This document shows positions 46,728 to 55,819 of a stretch of 64,000 nt of DNA, piece after piece. Source of the stretch: JBBRQP01 sp038226175. Its GTDB lineage: Bacteria > Cyanobacteriota > Cyanobacteriia > Gloeobacterales > Anthocerotibacteraceae. A program made the translations under genes and the position numbers. The number at the start of each line of letters is the position of its first letter. Position 1 is the stretch's first letter. The stretch lies in contig JBBRQP010000006.1 of NCBI GenBank assembly GCA_038226175.1, positions 5,082 to 69,081 on the forward strand, read 5' to 3'. The notes beneath the pieces were generated by a model. The model was not told the origin of the DNA. It saw nothing but the letters and a program-made list of their open reading frames with translations, and did no database searches.

Positions 46728-47984
46728 TCAGGTAAAGTTACGTTTACGCTGCATGCCGACCGATAAGGCCAGACCAATCGAGAAGAAATTAGTCAGCAGA
46801 GCCGAGCGCCCAAAACTAACAAAAGGTAGCGGAATCCCAGTGACGGGCGCAATACCCACATTCATACCGATATTAATGACAGTTTGAAATAAAAATACAG
46901 CAAAAATTCCCATGACCAGCAGCGACCCAAAACCATCTTGGGCATTTTGAGCAATGGTAATTAAGCGCCAAAGCATCAGAGCAAATAAAGTTAGCAAAAC
47001 TGCTGCTCCAATAAAACCTAGTTCTTCACCAATAGCTGAAAAAATAAAATCTGTATGCTGTTCTGGAATGAAATTAAGCTGTGTTTGACTTCCTGCAAAA
47101 AGACCCCGTCCCCAAAATTGCCCCGCCCCAATAGCGACCTGAGACTGAATAATGTGATACCCCGCGCCCAAAGGATCAAGTTTTGGGTCAAGAAAAATAA
47201 TCAAGCGCATTTGTTGATAGGGTTTGAGCACATGCCAAAGGGTTTGCCCAAGTCCACCGGAGAGCAGATTAATCACGACTACGGTGAGCATCAATGCCGG
47301 ATTACGATCGAGCGAACGCCATGCCAAAAACCCGATCAACCCAACCCAACCCATCCATAGAGGCACCCATAGACTAAAGACAATAGCTGCAATCAAGGGT
47401 GAGACTAGCAAAACTAGCCAACTAAATTTTGCGCCACCCCAATAAAGCATGACAAGCGTAATCACCCCAAAAACTAAGGCTGTTCCCAAATCTGGTTGCT
47501 TAAATACCAATAATCCCGGTACGGCAACTAAGGCTAAGACCGGCACGATCTCAACAAATTTTGTGATGGGATGACGCTGGATATAGTGGGCTAACACAAA
47601 AATTACGGCTAACTTCGCAAACTCTGAAGGCTGAAAACTAAAGCCACCGATATCTAGCCAACGTTGTGCTCCGAGTGCTGAACGTCCCGAAAATGTAACT
47701 AACAGTAGCAAAACATTCGCGATGCCATAGATCCACCAAACCCAAGCACGCAACCACCCATAGGAAAACCAAGAGAGCAGTACGGCACCCGCTGCGGCAA
47801 TTAGGCCAGTTACTAATTGAGCCGAAAAATCAGTCTGGCGTGGGTCAGTGCTCAAAATTGCAACCGCGCCTACAGCCAGTAGCAGCAACGGACACAAAAG
47901 TAATCCTAGATCAAAATCACGCCATAGATAAAGGCGGCTTTCCCAGGCAGGCGGTAAGCTAAAGCGGCGAGAGATATCCATCAA
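46728..47984 (-). CDS. rodA: RodA-like peptidoglycan glycosyltransferase
   Basis: A 418-residue SEDS-family membrane protein with ten transmembrane segments. Conserved points: GRSALGAQRWLDIGGFSFQPSEFAKLAVI, FKQPDLGTALV, the loop HIIQSQVAIGAGQFWGRGL with FIPEQHTDFIFSAIGEELGF, and PLPFVSFGRSALLTNFF. In the FtsW/RodA family these mark the polymerase active site and lipid II channel. The single-domain context with no ftsI/pbp2 neighbour suggests RodA, acting in elongation. It converges with the EamA gene, 2 bp between them. Confidence 0.92.
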   Translation of the reverse strand: MMDISRRFSLPPAWESRLYLWRDFDLGLLLCPLLLLAVGAVAILSTDPRQTDFSAQLVTGLIAAAGAVLLSWFSYGWLRAWVWWIYGIANVLLLLVTFSGRSALGAQRWLDIGGFSFQPSEFAKLAVIFVLAHYIQRHPITKFVEIVPVLALVAVPGLLVFKQPDLGTALVFGVITLVMLYWGGAKFSWLVLLVSPLIAAIVFSLWVPLWMGWVGLIGFLAWRSLDRNPALMLTVVVINLLSGGLGQTLWHVLKPYQQMRLIIFLDPKLDPLGAGYHIIQSQVAIGAGQFWGRGLFAGSQTQLNFIPEQHTDFIFSAIGEELGFIGAAVLLTLFALMLWRLITIAQNAQDGFGSLLVMGIFAVFLFQTVINIGMNVGIAPVTGIPLPFVSFGRSALLTNFFSIGLALSVGMQRKRNFT

Positions 47985-48047
47985 ACTGGCTCAAGTTAAC
48001 AAAACTATCTTAGATATAGCGTACCCAAACCAGCAAGTAAGTCTTTT

Positions 48048-48200
48048 TTATTTGGTGGGGATAGCTAGTTTTTCTGCGTACTGACGCATATCTTGGAAAA
48101 CTACTGCCAATTGTTCCCGAATTTGAGCCTCACGGCTAGCGTCAGATGCTTGTGCGATTACTTCTTGGCGGCTAGGGGTTTGGGTTTGAGAGGAACTCAT
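48048..48200 (-). CDS. Small protein of unknown function
   Basis: A 50-residue open frame starting at ATG 48200. It is rich in Gln, Ala, Ser and Glu (QTQTPSRQEVIAQASDASREAQI) and probably forms one helix (residues 11-42). A longer frame to 48275 lacks support. No family recognised. It is divergent from the topoisomerase gene. Codon use and the helical pattern look reasonable but the frame is short. Confidence 0.4.
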   Translation of the reverse strand: MSSSQTQTPSRQEVIAQASDASREAQIREQLAVVFQDMRQYAEKLAIPTK

Positions 48201-48465
48201 GCTTTCTCCAGATGCAGCTTTACACAAGATTATTTTTACATTTCTTATTGTGTTTGAGTGTGCCTTGCAACACATTTGCGGGTTTTACGGGGGCTCAAGA
48301 TGCTTAGGCGTTGATTTACGGGATCTGGCAGCTAAACTTCTTCGTCACATAGTTAAGTTTGCAGCTTTAGTGAAACCGAGTGATTTATTTTTTGTAGCGG
48401 CTCTTTCGCCAAGGGGGGAGATTACGGGCTATATATGGTATGACCTGTTTTCCGTCACACCAGCT

Positions 48466-50844
48466 ATGACCACCCCGATCGGTCAGATTGTCGCTACATC
48501 GCTACAAACCGAAATGCAGCGTTCTTACCTCGAATACGCGATGAGCGTAATTGTCGGGCGGGCGCTACCGGATGTGCGTGATGGCCTCAAACCTGTACAC
48601 CGGCGTATTCTGTTTGCGATGCACGAGCTAGGGCTTAACCCTGATCGGCCTTTCCGTAAATGTGCCAGAGTCGTCGGCGATGTCTTAGGTAAATATCATC
48701 CTCATGGCGATACAGCTGTCTATGATGCCTTGGTACGCTTAGCTCAAGATTTTGCTTCTCGCTATCCACTCATTGAAGGCCATGGTAATTTTGGTTCCTT
48801 AGATAATGACCCACCAGCGGCGATGCGCTATACCGAGAGCCGCTTATCCCCGATTGCCGCTGAAGGGTTACTGCAAGAAGTCGGCGAACCCATGGTGGAA
48901 TTTCAGGGAAATTTTGATGACTCGATGCAAGAACCGCGGGTTTTACCAGCTCGGTTACCTTTTTTGGTACTCAATGGCGCCAATGGTATCGCAGTTGGCA
49001 TGGCAACCAATATTCCACCCCATAATTTAAGCGAAATCATTGATGGTTTGGTGGCCATGATTGACCAGCCAGACTTGAGCCTCGAACAGTTACTGACCCA
49101 TATTCCGGGTCCGGATTTCCCGACAGGGGGTGAAATCGTCGGGACTGAGGGCATTGTGGACGCCTATCGCACCGGACGTGGCACGATTACCCTACGCGGT
49201 ACGGTTGAGCTTGAGACCCTGCGTGACCGCAGCCGTGCCAAGCAAGCCTTAGTAATTCGGGAGTTGCCCTATCAAGTTAGTATCGAGACGCTCACGGTCA
49301 AAATTGCCGAACTCGTTAATGAAGAGCGCATCACCGGGATCAGTGACCTGCGTAACGAGTCCAACCGGGCTGGGGTTCGTATCGTGCTCGAACTCAAAAA
49401 AGATGCCAATACGGAACTCATTCTTAACCAACTCTATCGCCATACACCCTTACAAGATAATTTTGGCATTATTCAGCTAGCGATTGTCAATGGCAAACCC
49501 GAGCTACTGCCACTCAAAAATTTACTACAGCATTTTCTTGATTTTCGGTTAGAAACCTTGATTCGGCGTTTGGGTTATGACCTAGAGCAAGCCCAAGAAA
49601 AAGTTCACTTACTAGCAGGTTCTTTACGGGTTTTAGCTAACTTGCCGCAAGCTGTGCCCTTGATCTTGGCAGCTGATGATACACCTCAGGCGCTGCGCGC
49701 TCTCCAAGAAGCTTTTGATCTAAGTGCGACCCAAGCCGATCATATTTTGCAAATGCCCTTGCGTCGCTTGACCCGCCTTGATCAACGCAATCTGCAAACT
49801 GAATTTGAACGCTGGGAAAAACAAGTCAAAGAACTGACAGCTCTACTCAATGACCGCAAAAAACTCTGGGCATTTCTCAAAAAAGACCTCCTCACCCTCA
49901 AAAAGAAATTTGCAGACGCACGGCGGACACGCTTGACTCAGGCTCGTCCTGTACTCGCGCCCGTGACTGACCTCATTGCTGATAATCCATGGCTCGTGCA
50001 ATACACTCTCAAAGGCTATGTACGGCGCGTGGCACCCAACCGCCGCGCCCTCCCTGAAGATACAGTCCAGGTTCACCCAGGACGCTCCTTCTCTGATTTG
50101 ATTGTCCTGACCAAAACTGGTCGCGTTTACCGGGTAAAATTTCATGCTATCCCCGAAGGTAAAGTCAAAGGTACGCTTATCAGTAACCTAGTTAATACGC
50201 ACGATCCGGTTTTGACGACGTTGGCCTTTGATGATTATGGGGCGAAGCAAACCCTGGTACTGCTCTCAGCCCAAGGCCGCATTAAACGTGTGAGTGTAGC
50301 TGACCTGGCCGAAATCAGTGGACGTGGCCTGACTGTGATCAAGTTAGCAGCTCAGGATTATGTGGTGAGTTGTGTATTAGCGGTTGATAAAGGGCAGATC
50401 GTCGGTGCGGTCTCGTCGGGTCGCCTAGTCCGGTTTCCCTATAACGAAAGCCAGATCCCACCTTCTGGGTTAAATACAGCCGGTGTTCAGGGTTTTGCAT
50501 TACGCAAAGAAGAGCATATGGTGGGTCTGACATTTGTGCAACCCAAAGATGAAGTCATCTTACTAACTGCGACTGGTCAGGCTAAACGCCTCGCAATTAC
50601 GCAGATTCGACAAACCGAACGGGCTGTGATGGGTACGCTAGGCATCACCTTCACCACCAAAACTGATCAGTTGGTGGGTCTAGCTCGCTATCAGCCCAGT
50701 CAGCATTATCTGGGGCTTACCAATACCGAACGTCTGATTCCGGCGGCACAAATCGACGCTGCTGAACGTACGGCTGCCGGATCACCTATCTTTAGCCTCA
50801 CAGCTGGAGAACAGCTCGTCGGATTATTAACCGCGAGTAGCTAG
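48466..50844 (+). CDS. Type II DNA topoisomerase A subunit (GyrA/ParC-like)
   Basis: A 792-residue catalytic A subunit. The start MTTPIGQIVATSLQTEMQRS is followed by YAMSVIVGRALPDVRDG, KYHPHGDTAVYDALVR, and the active-site Tyr in AAMRYTESRLS. The C-terminal DNA-wrapping propeller (about 490-780) has repeated strands such as LIVLTKTGRVYRVKF. The canonical GyrA box QRRGGKG is not visible in it, which blurs gyrase versus topoisomerase IV. Two copies of A subunits occur in cyanobacteria, and this matches the ParC-like paralogue. An 89-residue N-terminal extension of the open frame is probably not translated. Confidence 0.9.
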   Translation: MTTPIGQIVATSLQTEMQRSYLEYAMSVIVGRALPDVRDGLKPVHRRILFAMHELGLNPDRPFRKCARVVGDVLGKYHPHGDTAVYDALVRLAQDFASRYPLIEGHGNFGSLDNDPPAAMRYTESRLSPIAAEGLLQEVGEPMVEFQGNFDDSMQEPRVLPARLPFLVLNGANGIAVGMATNIPPHNLSEIIDGLVAMIDQPDLSLEQLLTHIPGPDFPTGGEIVGTEGIVDAYRTGRGTITLRGTVELETLRDRSRAKQALVIRELPYQVSIETLTVKIAELVNEERITGISDLRNESNRAGVRIVLELKKDANTELILNQLYRHTPLQDNFGIIQLAIVNGKPELLPLKNLLQHFLDFRLETLIRRLGYDLEQAQEKVHLLAGSLRVLANLPQAVPLILAADDTPQALRALQEAFDLSATQADHILQMPLRRLTRLDQRNLQTEFERWEKQVKELTALLNDRKKLWAFLKKDLLTLKKKFADARRTRLTQARPVLAPVTDLIADNPWLVQYTLKGYVRRVAPNRRALPEDTVQVHPGRSFSDLIVLTKTGRVYRVKFHAIPEGKVKGTLISNLVNTHDPVLTTLAFDDYGAKQTLVLLSAQGRIKRVSVADLAEISGRGLTVIKLAAQDYVVSCVLAVDKGQIVGAVSSGRLVRFPYNESQIPPSGLNTAGVQGFALRKEEHMVGLTFVQPKDEVILLTATGQAKRLAITQIRQTERAVMGTLGITFTTKTDQLVGLARYQPSQHYLGLTNTERLIPAAQIDAAERTAAGSPIFSLTAGEQLVGLLTASS

Positions 50845-51197
50845 CTTAGGGCAACAGCCGCTGCTACTGCATAGTCGCCGTCATGACTAATCGAGAGCGA
50901 CCATTGCCAAGTACCACCGAGCTTATGAGCCTGATGATAAAGTTGCACGCCAGGCGCGCGCCCAGTCTCGCTACAAATCTCGATATCCCGATAACTAATC
51001 CCGTGCCATCCGGTTCCGAGTGCCTTGACTACAGCTTCTTTGGCGGCCCAGCAGCCTGCTAGACGTTGCGGTTGACTCAGTACATAGTCTTGTTCGCGGG
51101 ATGTAAAAATTTTTTGATAAAAGCGTGAACCATAGCGGTTGGCTAAGCGGGTAATTCTAGGAATATGAACCAGATCAATCCCAGAATGCAGGGTCAT
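50841..51197 (-). CDS. acpS: Holo-[acyl-carrier-protein] synthase
   Basis: A 118-residue phosphopantetheinyl transferase. GIDLVHIPRI carries the metal-binding Asp; FTSREQDYV, RLAGCWAAKEAVVKALGTGW gives the Glu/Lys catalytic set; and LSISHDGDYAVAAAV gives the C-terminal signature. It attaches 4'-phosphopantetheine from CoA to acyl carrier protein. It overlaps minE by ATGA and likely shares its transcript, an arrangement that links fatty-acid carrier activation to division-site proteins. Confidence 0.92.
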   Translation of the reverse strand: MTLHSGIDLVHIPRITRLANRYGSRFYQKIFTSREQDYVLSQPQRLAGCWAAKEAVVKALGTGWHGISYRDIEICSETGRAPGVQLYHQAHKLGGTWQWSLSISHDGDYAVAAAVALS

Positions 51198-51499
51198 GGC
51201 TCTTCGGTGATCACAGGTTGGTCGACATCGACATCTACTTTTACGCGGCGAATCGGGATATTAGCAATCAAAGCCGTTGAAGAGCCTTCACGGTCAAATT
51301 GGACTTCGAGGGCATCAGGTTCTAGTTCAAAATAACGTCCAACTACTTCTAACAACTCTTCACGCATCTTCGCCATCATCTTGGGGGATACATCGGTGCG
51401 GTCATAGGCCAAGACCATTTTAAGGCGGTCACGGGCGACAGTGCGACTGGTGTTTTTGCCTTCACGGTTAAATATCTTGTCTAACAATTCCATAATCAT
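51194..51499 (-). CDS. minE: Division topological-specificity factor MinE
   Basis: A 101-residue protein. The N-terminal anti-MinCD helix (MELLDKIFNREGKNTS) and the dimerisation domain with ARDRLKMVLAYDRTDVSPKMMAKMREELLEVVGRYFEL follow the family order. MinE displaces MinC from MinD and drives oscillation. It is followed by acpS (overlap) and preceded by minD, 5 bp apart. Confidence 0.95.
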   Translation of the reverse strand: MIMELLDKIFNREGKNTSRTVARDRLKMVLAYDRTDVSPKMMAKMREELLEVVGRYFELEPDALEVQFDREGSSTALIANIPIRRVKVDVDVDQPVITEEP

Positions 51500-51504
51500 G
51501 GGGT

Positions 51505-52311
51505 CTAGTTTGTCCTACGAAAGAGGGTGAGTAAACGATCCATAAAACTAGGCGGGGCAACTTCTAAATTTAACAACGCCACGGTTTCCCCACTCAGCCT
51601 GCGGGCAATATTCAAAAAAGCCTGACCCGCTGGCGGGGGTGTCTCGCTTAAAACGAGTGGTTCACCCCGGTTGGTTGTGATGATTACCTTCTCATCTTCA
51701 GGCACAACACCAAGCAATTTAATAGCCAAAATTTCCATGACATCCTCAACTGACATCATGTTGTTATCCTTGACCATCTGCGGACGTAGACGATTGACAA
51801 TCAGCTCGGCATCTTTGAGACCAGCTGCTTCGAGCAAGCCAATCACGCGGTCAGCATCGCGTACAGCCGACAACTCAGGCGTAGTTACCACAATCGCGCG
51901 TTGTGCGCCAGCAATGGCGTTTTTGAACCCTTGCTCAATACCCGCCGGACAATCTACCAGAACGTAGTCAAAATTCTCCGCTAGTTGCGCGGTCAGACCT
52001 TTGGTTTGTTCCGGGGTAATTGCGTTTTTATCGCGGGTCTGCGCTGCCGGGAGTAAGGCCAGTTTGGGTTGGCGTTTATCGCGCACGAGCGCTTGTTCAA
52101 GTCGGCACTCGCCATTGAGTACATCCAGAATGGTATAAACAATGCGATTTTCTAACCCCAACAACAAATCTAGATTCCGTAAACCAAAGTCGGCATCTAT
52201 CAACGCGACCGAATGCCCCAAAGCCGCCAGAGCCATACCAATATTAGCGGTGGTTGTCGTTTTACCCACGCCGCCCTTACCGGATGTAATAACCAAAACC
52301 TGACCGCTCAT
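51505..52311 (-). CDS. minD: Septum-site-determining ATPase MinD
   Basis: A 268-residue Walker-type ATPase. SGKGGVGKTTTTANIG is the deviant Walker A motif, DADFGLRNLDLLLG follows, and LVDCPAGIEQGFKNAI contains the Walker B Asp. The C-terminal MDRLLTLFRR is the amphipathic membrane-targeting helix. It recruits MinC to the membrane. Spacing to minC is an ATGA-type overlap. Confidence 0.96.
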   Translation of the reverse strand: MSGQVLVITSGKGGVGKTTTTANIGMALAALGHSVALIDADFGLRNLDLLLGLENRIVYTILDVLNGECRLEQALVRDKRQPKLALLPAAQTRDKNAITPEQTKGLTAQLAENFDYVLVDCPAGIEQGFKNAIAGAQRAIVVTTPELSAVRDADRVIGLLEAAGLKDAELIVNRLRPQMVKDNNMMSVEDVMEILAIKLLGVVPEDEKVIITTNRGEPLVLSETPPPAGQAFLNIARRLSGETVALLNLEVAPPSFMDRLLTLFRRTN

Positions 52312-52997
52312 TCTTGTCTCCTCCGCTCATTCCTGAAATCTTTAGCTAAAGCAATATGAATCGTCTCATCCCGCACATAAGCGATCTCTGGTTGTTGGGG
52401 CGCAATGCCTTCTGGTGCGCGGGCCAAAATAGAGCCAATACGTAATTGAAGAGGCTCTAAATGTAACGCAAAAATGCGTGCTTGGTTGTTGCCGTTAGCC
52501 CCCGCATGCGCTAAACCTCGGACTTTTCCCCAGACGATAATGTCGCCGTAAGCATGAACTTCTGCCCCTGGTTTGATATCTCCGATCAGCACGACTGTAC
52601 CAGAATGACTGATGACTACTCCAGAACGTAAGGATTGCTGGATATAAAGCGGCTCTATCCAGAGATTTTCTGGTGGCAACAGTGATTGTTCGACATTAAG
52701 TCCGGCAACCGCTGCGGCCACGGCTGTCTGACGACGCGTGGTCACAACTTTACTGATAGCAAATTTTTGGGTACTCAGGGTTTGCACTACTTGTTCAAGT
52801 TGCGTTATATTAAGAAGCCGATTTTGGCATTCGAGTGCCACCCGAAAACCACCTTGCCAGAGGCGCTCACCCTCACTGAGTTTTTGCTGGAGCTGCAACA
52901 AAACTTCTTCCCAAGGCAAATCTATCGGCAATAGCAAGCGGAAACCTTCTGCCGAGCCTTTGAACGTTACTTGCTGCTCAAGGGGGAGTGTTTGCAT
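52308..52997 (-). CDS. minC: Septum-site-determining protein MinC
   Basis: A 229-residue inhibitor of FtsZ assembly. The N-terminal domain (about 1-75) has the MinC N pattern; the C-terminal beta-helix domain has QSLRSGVVISHSGTVVLIGDI, then GAEVHAYGDIIVWGKVRGLAHAG and ARIFALHLEPLQLRIGSILA. This is the family's FtsZ and MinD contact region. The start at ATG 52997 fits the family; a longer frame to 53063 begins with TTG. Together with minD and minE it forms a minCDE operon with acpS. Confidence 0.92.
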   Translation of the reverse strand: MQTLPLEQQVTFKGSAEGFRLLLPIDLPWEEVLLQLQQKLSEGERLWQGGFRVALECQNRLLNITQLEQVVQTLSTQKFAISKVVTTRRQTAVAAAVAGLNVEQSLLPPENLWIEPLYIQQSLRSGVVISHSGTVVLIGDIKPGAEVHAYGDIIVWGKVRGLAHAGANGNNQARIFALHLEPLQLRIGSILARAPEGIAPQQPEIAYVRDETIHIALAKDFRNERRRQE

Positions 52998-53157
52998 AAA
53001 AGTTGAGCCAGAGGTACCACATACTATCACACCTGCGTTGGAGCAACACGCAGCCCCGAGCAAGTGAACCTTATCTTAAAGAAAGATTAAAAATTATGAG
53101 CAAAAATGAAGAACTTTGCGCCTTTTCTTGTGTAGATAGTTAATTTTTGTTAACATT

Positions 53158-54108
53158 ATGAGGAAACCTTGTGTCACTGCCGTGTCCAACCCTTCTACAC
53201 AACACGAAACTTTAGCTCCGGTAACGGTAAATTTTACCGCTTCTAAGACTGCGCGCAAAGGTCGTGCCACGAGTTCTGAAGACTCAGTGGGACAATTTTT
53301 GCGGGAGATGTCACGGTATCCCCTTCTGACAGGAGATCAAGAGATCGAATTAGCACGGGTTATTGCAGCGGGTGGCGACAAAGCTGAATCTGCCAAACGC
53401 ACGCTCGTCCGCGCTAATCTACGTCTTGTGGTTTCGATTGCCAAAAAATACCTAAATCGCGGCGTCCCTTTTCTAGACCTGATCCAAGAAGGTACTATTG
53501 GCCTGATGCGCGCTGCTGAAAAATTTGACTATGAGCGCGGCTTCAAATTTTCCACCTACGCCTACTGGTGGATTCGCCAAGGCATTACCCGCGCCATCGC
53601 CTCTCAAGCCCGCACTGTCCGTCTACCTGTGCATATGGTAGAAAAACTTAATCAAATCAAACGGGTACGCCGCGAATTGACCCAGACGCTTGATCATCGT
53701 CCTACCAAAGATGAACTTGCCGAAGCGCTTGATATGGATGAGAACAAACTAGATGAGATCCTTGAGGCAGGACGCAAAACACTTTCGTTGCATGTGCGCG
53801 TAGGCAAAGAAGAAGATACCGAACTGCTCGACTTAATTGAGGACAGCCATAATCCTGGCCCAGCTTCAATTCTCGAAAACAGGATGCTCTACGAACAAAT
53901 TCATGAAGCTCTGAGCCATCTTGCCGGTCGTGAGCGCGAGATTTTGATGTTACGTTTCGGGATGGTAGATGGCAAAGATTATACTCTCTCGGAAATCGGG
54001 CAGATGTATACTCTTTCTCGGGAGCGGGTTCGCCAAATCCAAACTAAAGCGATGCGCAAACTCCGCCATCCGCGTTTACAGTCTTTACTTAAGGACTGGT
54101 TGGATTAA
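53158..54108 (+). CDS. Group 2 sigma-70 factor
   Basis: A 316-residue RNA polymerase sigma factor. Region 1.2 (SVGQFLREMSRYPLLT), regions 2.1-2.4 with LRLVVSIAKKYLNRGVPFLDLIQEGTIGLMRAAEKFDYERGFKFSTYAYWWIRQGITRAI, region 3, and region 4.2 with YTLSEIGQMYTLSRERVRQIQTKAMRKLRHP are all present. It lacks the long region 1.1 of the primary SigA, and its length fits the group 2 sigmas (SigB-E) common in cyanobacteria. A terminator follows. Confidence 0.9.
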   Translation: MRKPCVTAVSNPSTQHETLAPVTVNFTASKTARKGRATSSEDSVGQFLREMSRYPLLTGDQEIELARVIAAGGDKAESAKRTLVRANLRLVVSIAKKYLNRGVPFLDLIQEGTIGLMRAAEKFDYERGFKFSTYAYWWIRQGITRAIASQARTVRLPVHMVEKLNQIKRVRRELTQTLDHRPTKDELAEALDMDENKLDEILEAGRKTLSLHVRVGKEEDTELLDLIEDSHNPGPASILENRMLYEQIHEALSHLAGREREILMLRFGMVDGKDYTLSEIGQMYTLSRERVRQIQTKAMRKLRHPRLQSLLKDWLD

Positions 54109-54116
54109 CAAAATAA

Positions 54117-54172
54117 CAAAAAACAGACTTCGTTTTTTATTGAAAACGGGGTCTGTTTCTATTTACCTTTTA
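54117..54172 (+). terminator. Rho-independent terminator after the sigma factor gene
   Basis: AAACAGAC and a downstream GTCTGTTT (about 54120-54158) pair, extended by CGTTTT with AAAACG around a short loop, then a T-rich tail (TTTCTATTTACCTTTTA). It lies immediately after the sigma factor stop at 54108. Confidence 0.8.
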
Positions 54173-54189
54173 TTTACCAAAGATGTGAT

Positions 54190-54609
54190 TTACGCTTTTG
54201 ACCTGTTAAAAAGATCAAGAGGCAAATTGCCATACGTTTCATTATTCCCCTCACTAGCTGGTGAAAAGCAAGAGACAATTACACCCCGTTCGCTACCTGC
54301 ATAGGGAGTTATTAAGCACGTATTACTAACGGGGTTAAATTTGAGAAAGACCCCTGGCGCGGTAATAGACTCTTCTGGAATAGGCGGTTGTGCATAGCCA
54401 AAAGCCATCAGATAACCCTGTAATGCCTGAGTTGCCTCAGAGATTGTTGTGGCACAAATGCCAATCAAACGGTACTCTGCATTTGTGGCTATAAGTAGAA
54501 GAGCTGCCTGAATTTGTTGGGCGTTGTACTCTGCAACATTGGCTAAAATCAGATGTGCTTCAGCTAAATCAGGGGTAATTGGCGGCATGAGGTTGTATTG
54601 ACAAATCAT
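54190..54609 (-). CDS. DUF1824-family protein
   Basis: A 139-residue protein. Residues RLIGICATTISEATQALQGYLMAFGY, FLKFNPVSNTCLITPYAGSERGVIVSCFS and ETYGNLPLDLFN match DUF1824, a family nearly restricted to cyanobacteria. No role is known. The start is set at ATG 54609; ATG 54588 is nearer the family's usual start. The gene is read toward the sigma factor terminator. Confidence 0.8.
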   Translation of the reverse strand: MICQYNLMPPITPDLAEAHLILANVAEYNAQQIQAALLLIATNAEYRLIGICATTISEATQALQGYLMAFGYAQPPIPEESITAPGVFLKFNPVSNTCLITPYAGSERGVIVSCFSPASEGNNETYGNLPLDLFNRSKA

Positions 54610-54654
54610 GATTATTTTAACGTTACCCATACCCCAAAAAATTCAACTTTTTAG

Positions 54655-55149
54655 TCAAAAAGAAGCTTCATACACTTCACCTTTTAACTCAACAGCAAAT
54701 TGTCTATTTTCATAAAATTCAATGAACCAGCTAGAATTGACTTCTACTGACGAGAAAATGCCCATAAACCTAAACTTATAGTCTCCAAAAGACTCGCTAG
54801 TTTTCCCCTGGAAAGTCAAGTCATCGTTGATCCTCGTAATCTGGGCTGAATCACAGGTTAGACCTGTTTTGTAATATAAAAGAGCTTTGGCTAGTCTAGT
54901 CATAAATCTCAGCATAAAAGGCCTATTGTAATCAACTACCTGCGTACCTTTTAAAATCAAGGCTTTATAAACACGCTGGTCATCGCGCGCAAACATCGCA
55001 TTACACCGTCTACAACAGGGCACTTGGATCAGAGGATAATGACGGGGTTTTGGGAAAAAACACTGGGGTGGAACATGATCGCCGCGTCTAGTGGATTGGG
55101 CTTGTTTACAGTAAATACACATTTTTTCGGTAAACCGACCTGTCATCAT
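54655..55149 (-). CDS. HNH/zinc-ribbon-like protein
   Basis: A 164-residue protein. The N-terminal part has MCIYCKQAQSTRRGDHVPPQ, then CFFPKPRHYPLIQVPCCRRCN: two Cys pairs (CIYC and CCRRCN) and an HVPP motif, the layout of HNH-type zinc-binding nucleases (CxxC, H-V-P, CxxC). The rest is not recognised. Start ATG at 55149 lies 11 bases after the upstream stop with a GGAACGAAG site. It may be a nuclease or DNA-binding protein, with weak confidence. Confidence 0.6.
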   Translation of the reverse strand: MMTGRFTEKMCIYCKQAQSTRRGDHVPPQCFFPKPRHYPLIQVPCCRRCNAMFARDDQRVYKALILKGTQVVDYNRPFMLRFMTRLAKALLYYKTGLTCDSAQITRINDDLTFQGKTSESFGDYKFRFMGIFSSVEVNSSWFIEFYENRQFAVELKGEVYEASF

Positions 55150-55160
55150 CTTCGTTCCAG

Positions 55161-55691
55161 CTAACTTAAAGCAGTTATGACAACCCAACTATCCATCAAA
55201 AACATCAATCCTACGCAAGCGAGCAGCGTCAGATACATCCAAGGCTGGGCTAGTGGTTTGACCCGCGTAGTGTCTAGCCCTGTATATTCCGTCACATAGC
55301 GCAATAATTGGGCAAATCCCGCAATCCGCATCGGCAACAAAAATCGTTCTCCTTGATGATCTACAAAATAGTGAACCCGCCCACCCTGTCCAGTAACCCG
55401 TGACTCAATGGTTTTGAGCTCAGACCAAGGTAAGCGCCAGCCCTGTACCAGCTGACTCGGCACCCAAGAGGCGTATTCTACCTGCACGGCCTGAGCATCG
55501 ACGCGCACTCTCTGACTCATTAGGGCAAATAAAACCAGCCAACCCAAACCAATACCCCCGATCGTCGAAGGTAACCACTGGGTCGCCTGTTGATGAACCA
55601 ACAAAAAAGGCAACGGCAAGACTAAGGACAACAGCAGGCCATGTAAGGTATATCTCACCAAGGGCGAAATCCGGAAAAGTGTCTTAGACAT
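55161..55691 (-). CDS. Small membrane protein with a PH-like soluble part
   Basis: A 176-residue protein with two N-terminal membrane segments (about 12-30 and 38-57), a middle soluble region (about 60-135) with beta strand character (RVRVDAQAVQVEYASW, GWRLPWSELKTIESRVTGQG), and a final membrane segment (about 150-170). The middle resembles the bacterial PH-like domain of YdbS/DUF304 proteins. Start ATG at 55691 chosen. Role unknown. Confidence 0.65.
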   Translation of the reverse strand: MSKTLFRISPLVRYTLHGLLLSLVLPLPFLLVHQQATQWLPSTIGGIGLGWLVLFALMSQRVRVDAQAVQVEYASWVPSQLVQGWRLPWSELKTIESRVTGQGGRVHYFVDHQGERFLLPMRIAGFAQLLRYVTEYTGLDTTRVKPLAQPWMYLTLLACVGLMFLMDSWVVITALS

Positions 55692-55819
55692 AACAAAAAA
55701 GAAGTTTTGTAACGGGGTTAGCTCCCAGTTTAACAAGTTCTGCCGTAATCTCTAGTCAGCTGTCCCGTCATTTGTTACGGTAATAGGTGATCTGCGCTTG
55801 CTCCGAGAAAGGAATAACT

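Noticed and set aside
48199..48465. An 89-residue N-terminal extension of the topoisomerase A subunit
   Set aside because: The extension is hydrophobic and Cys-rich, unlike any known GyrA/ParC start, and it begins inside the divergent small gene. The ATG at 48466 matches the family start.
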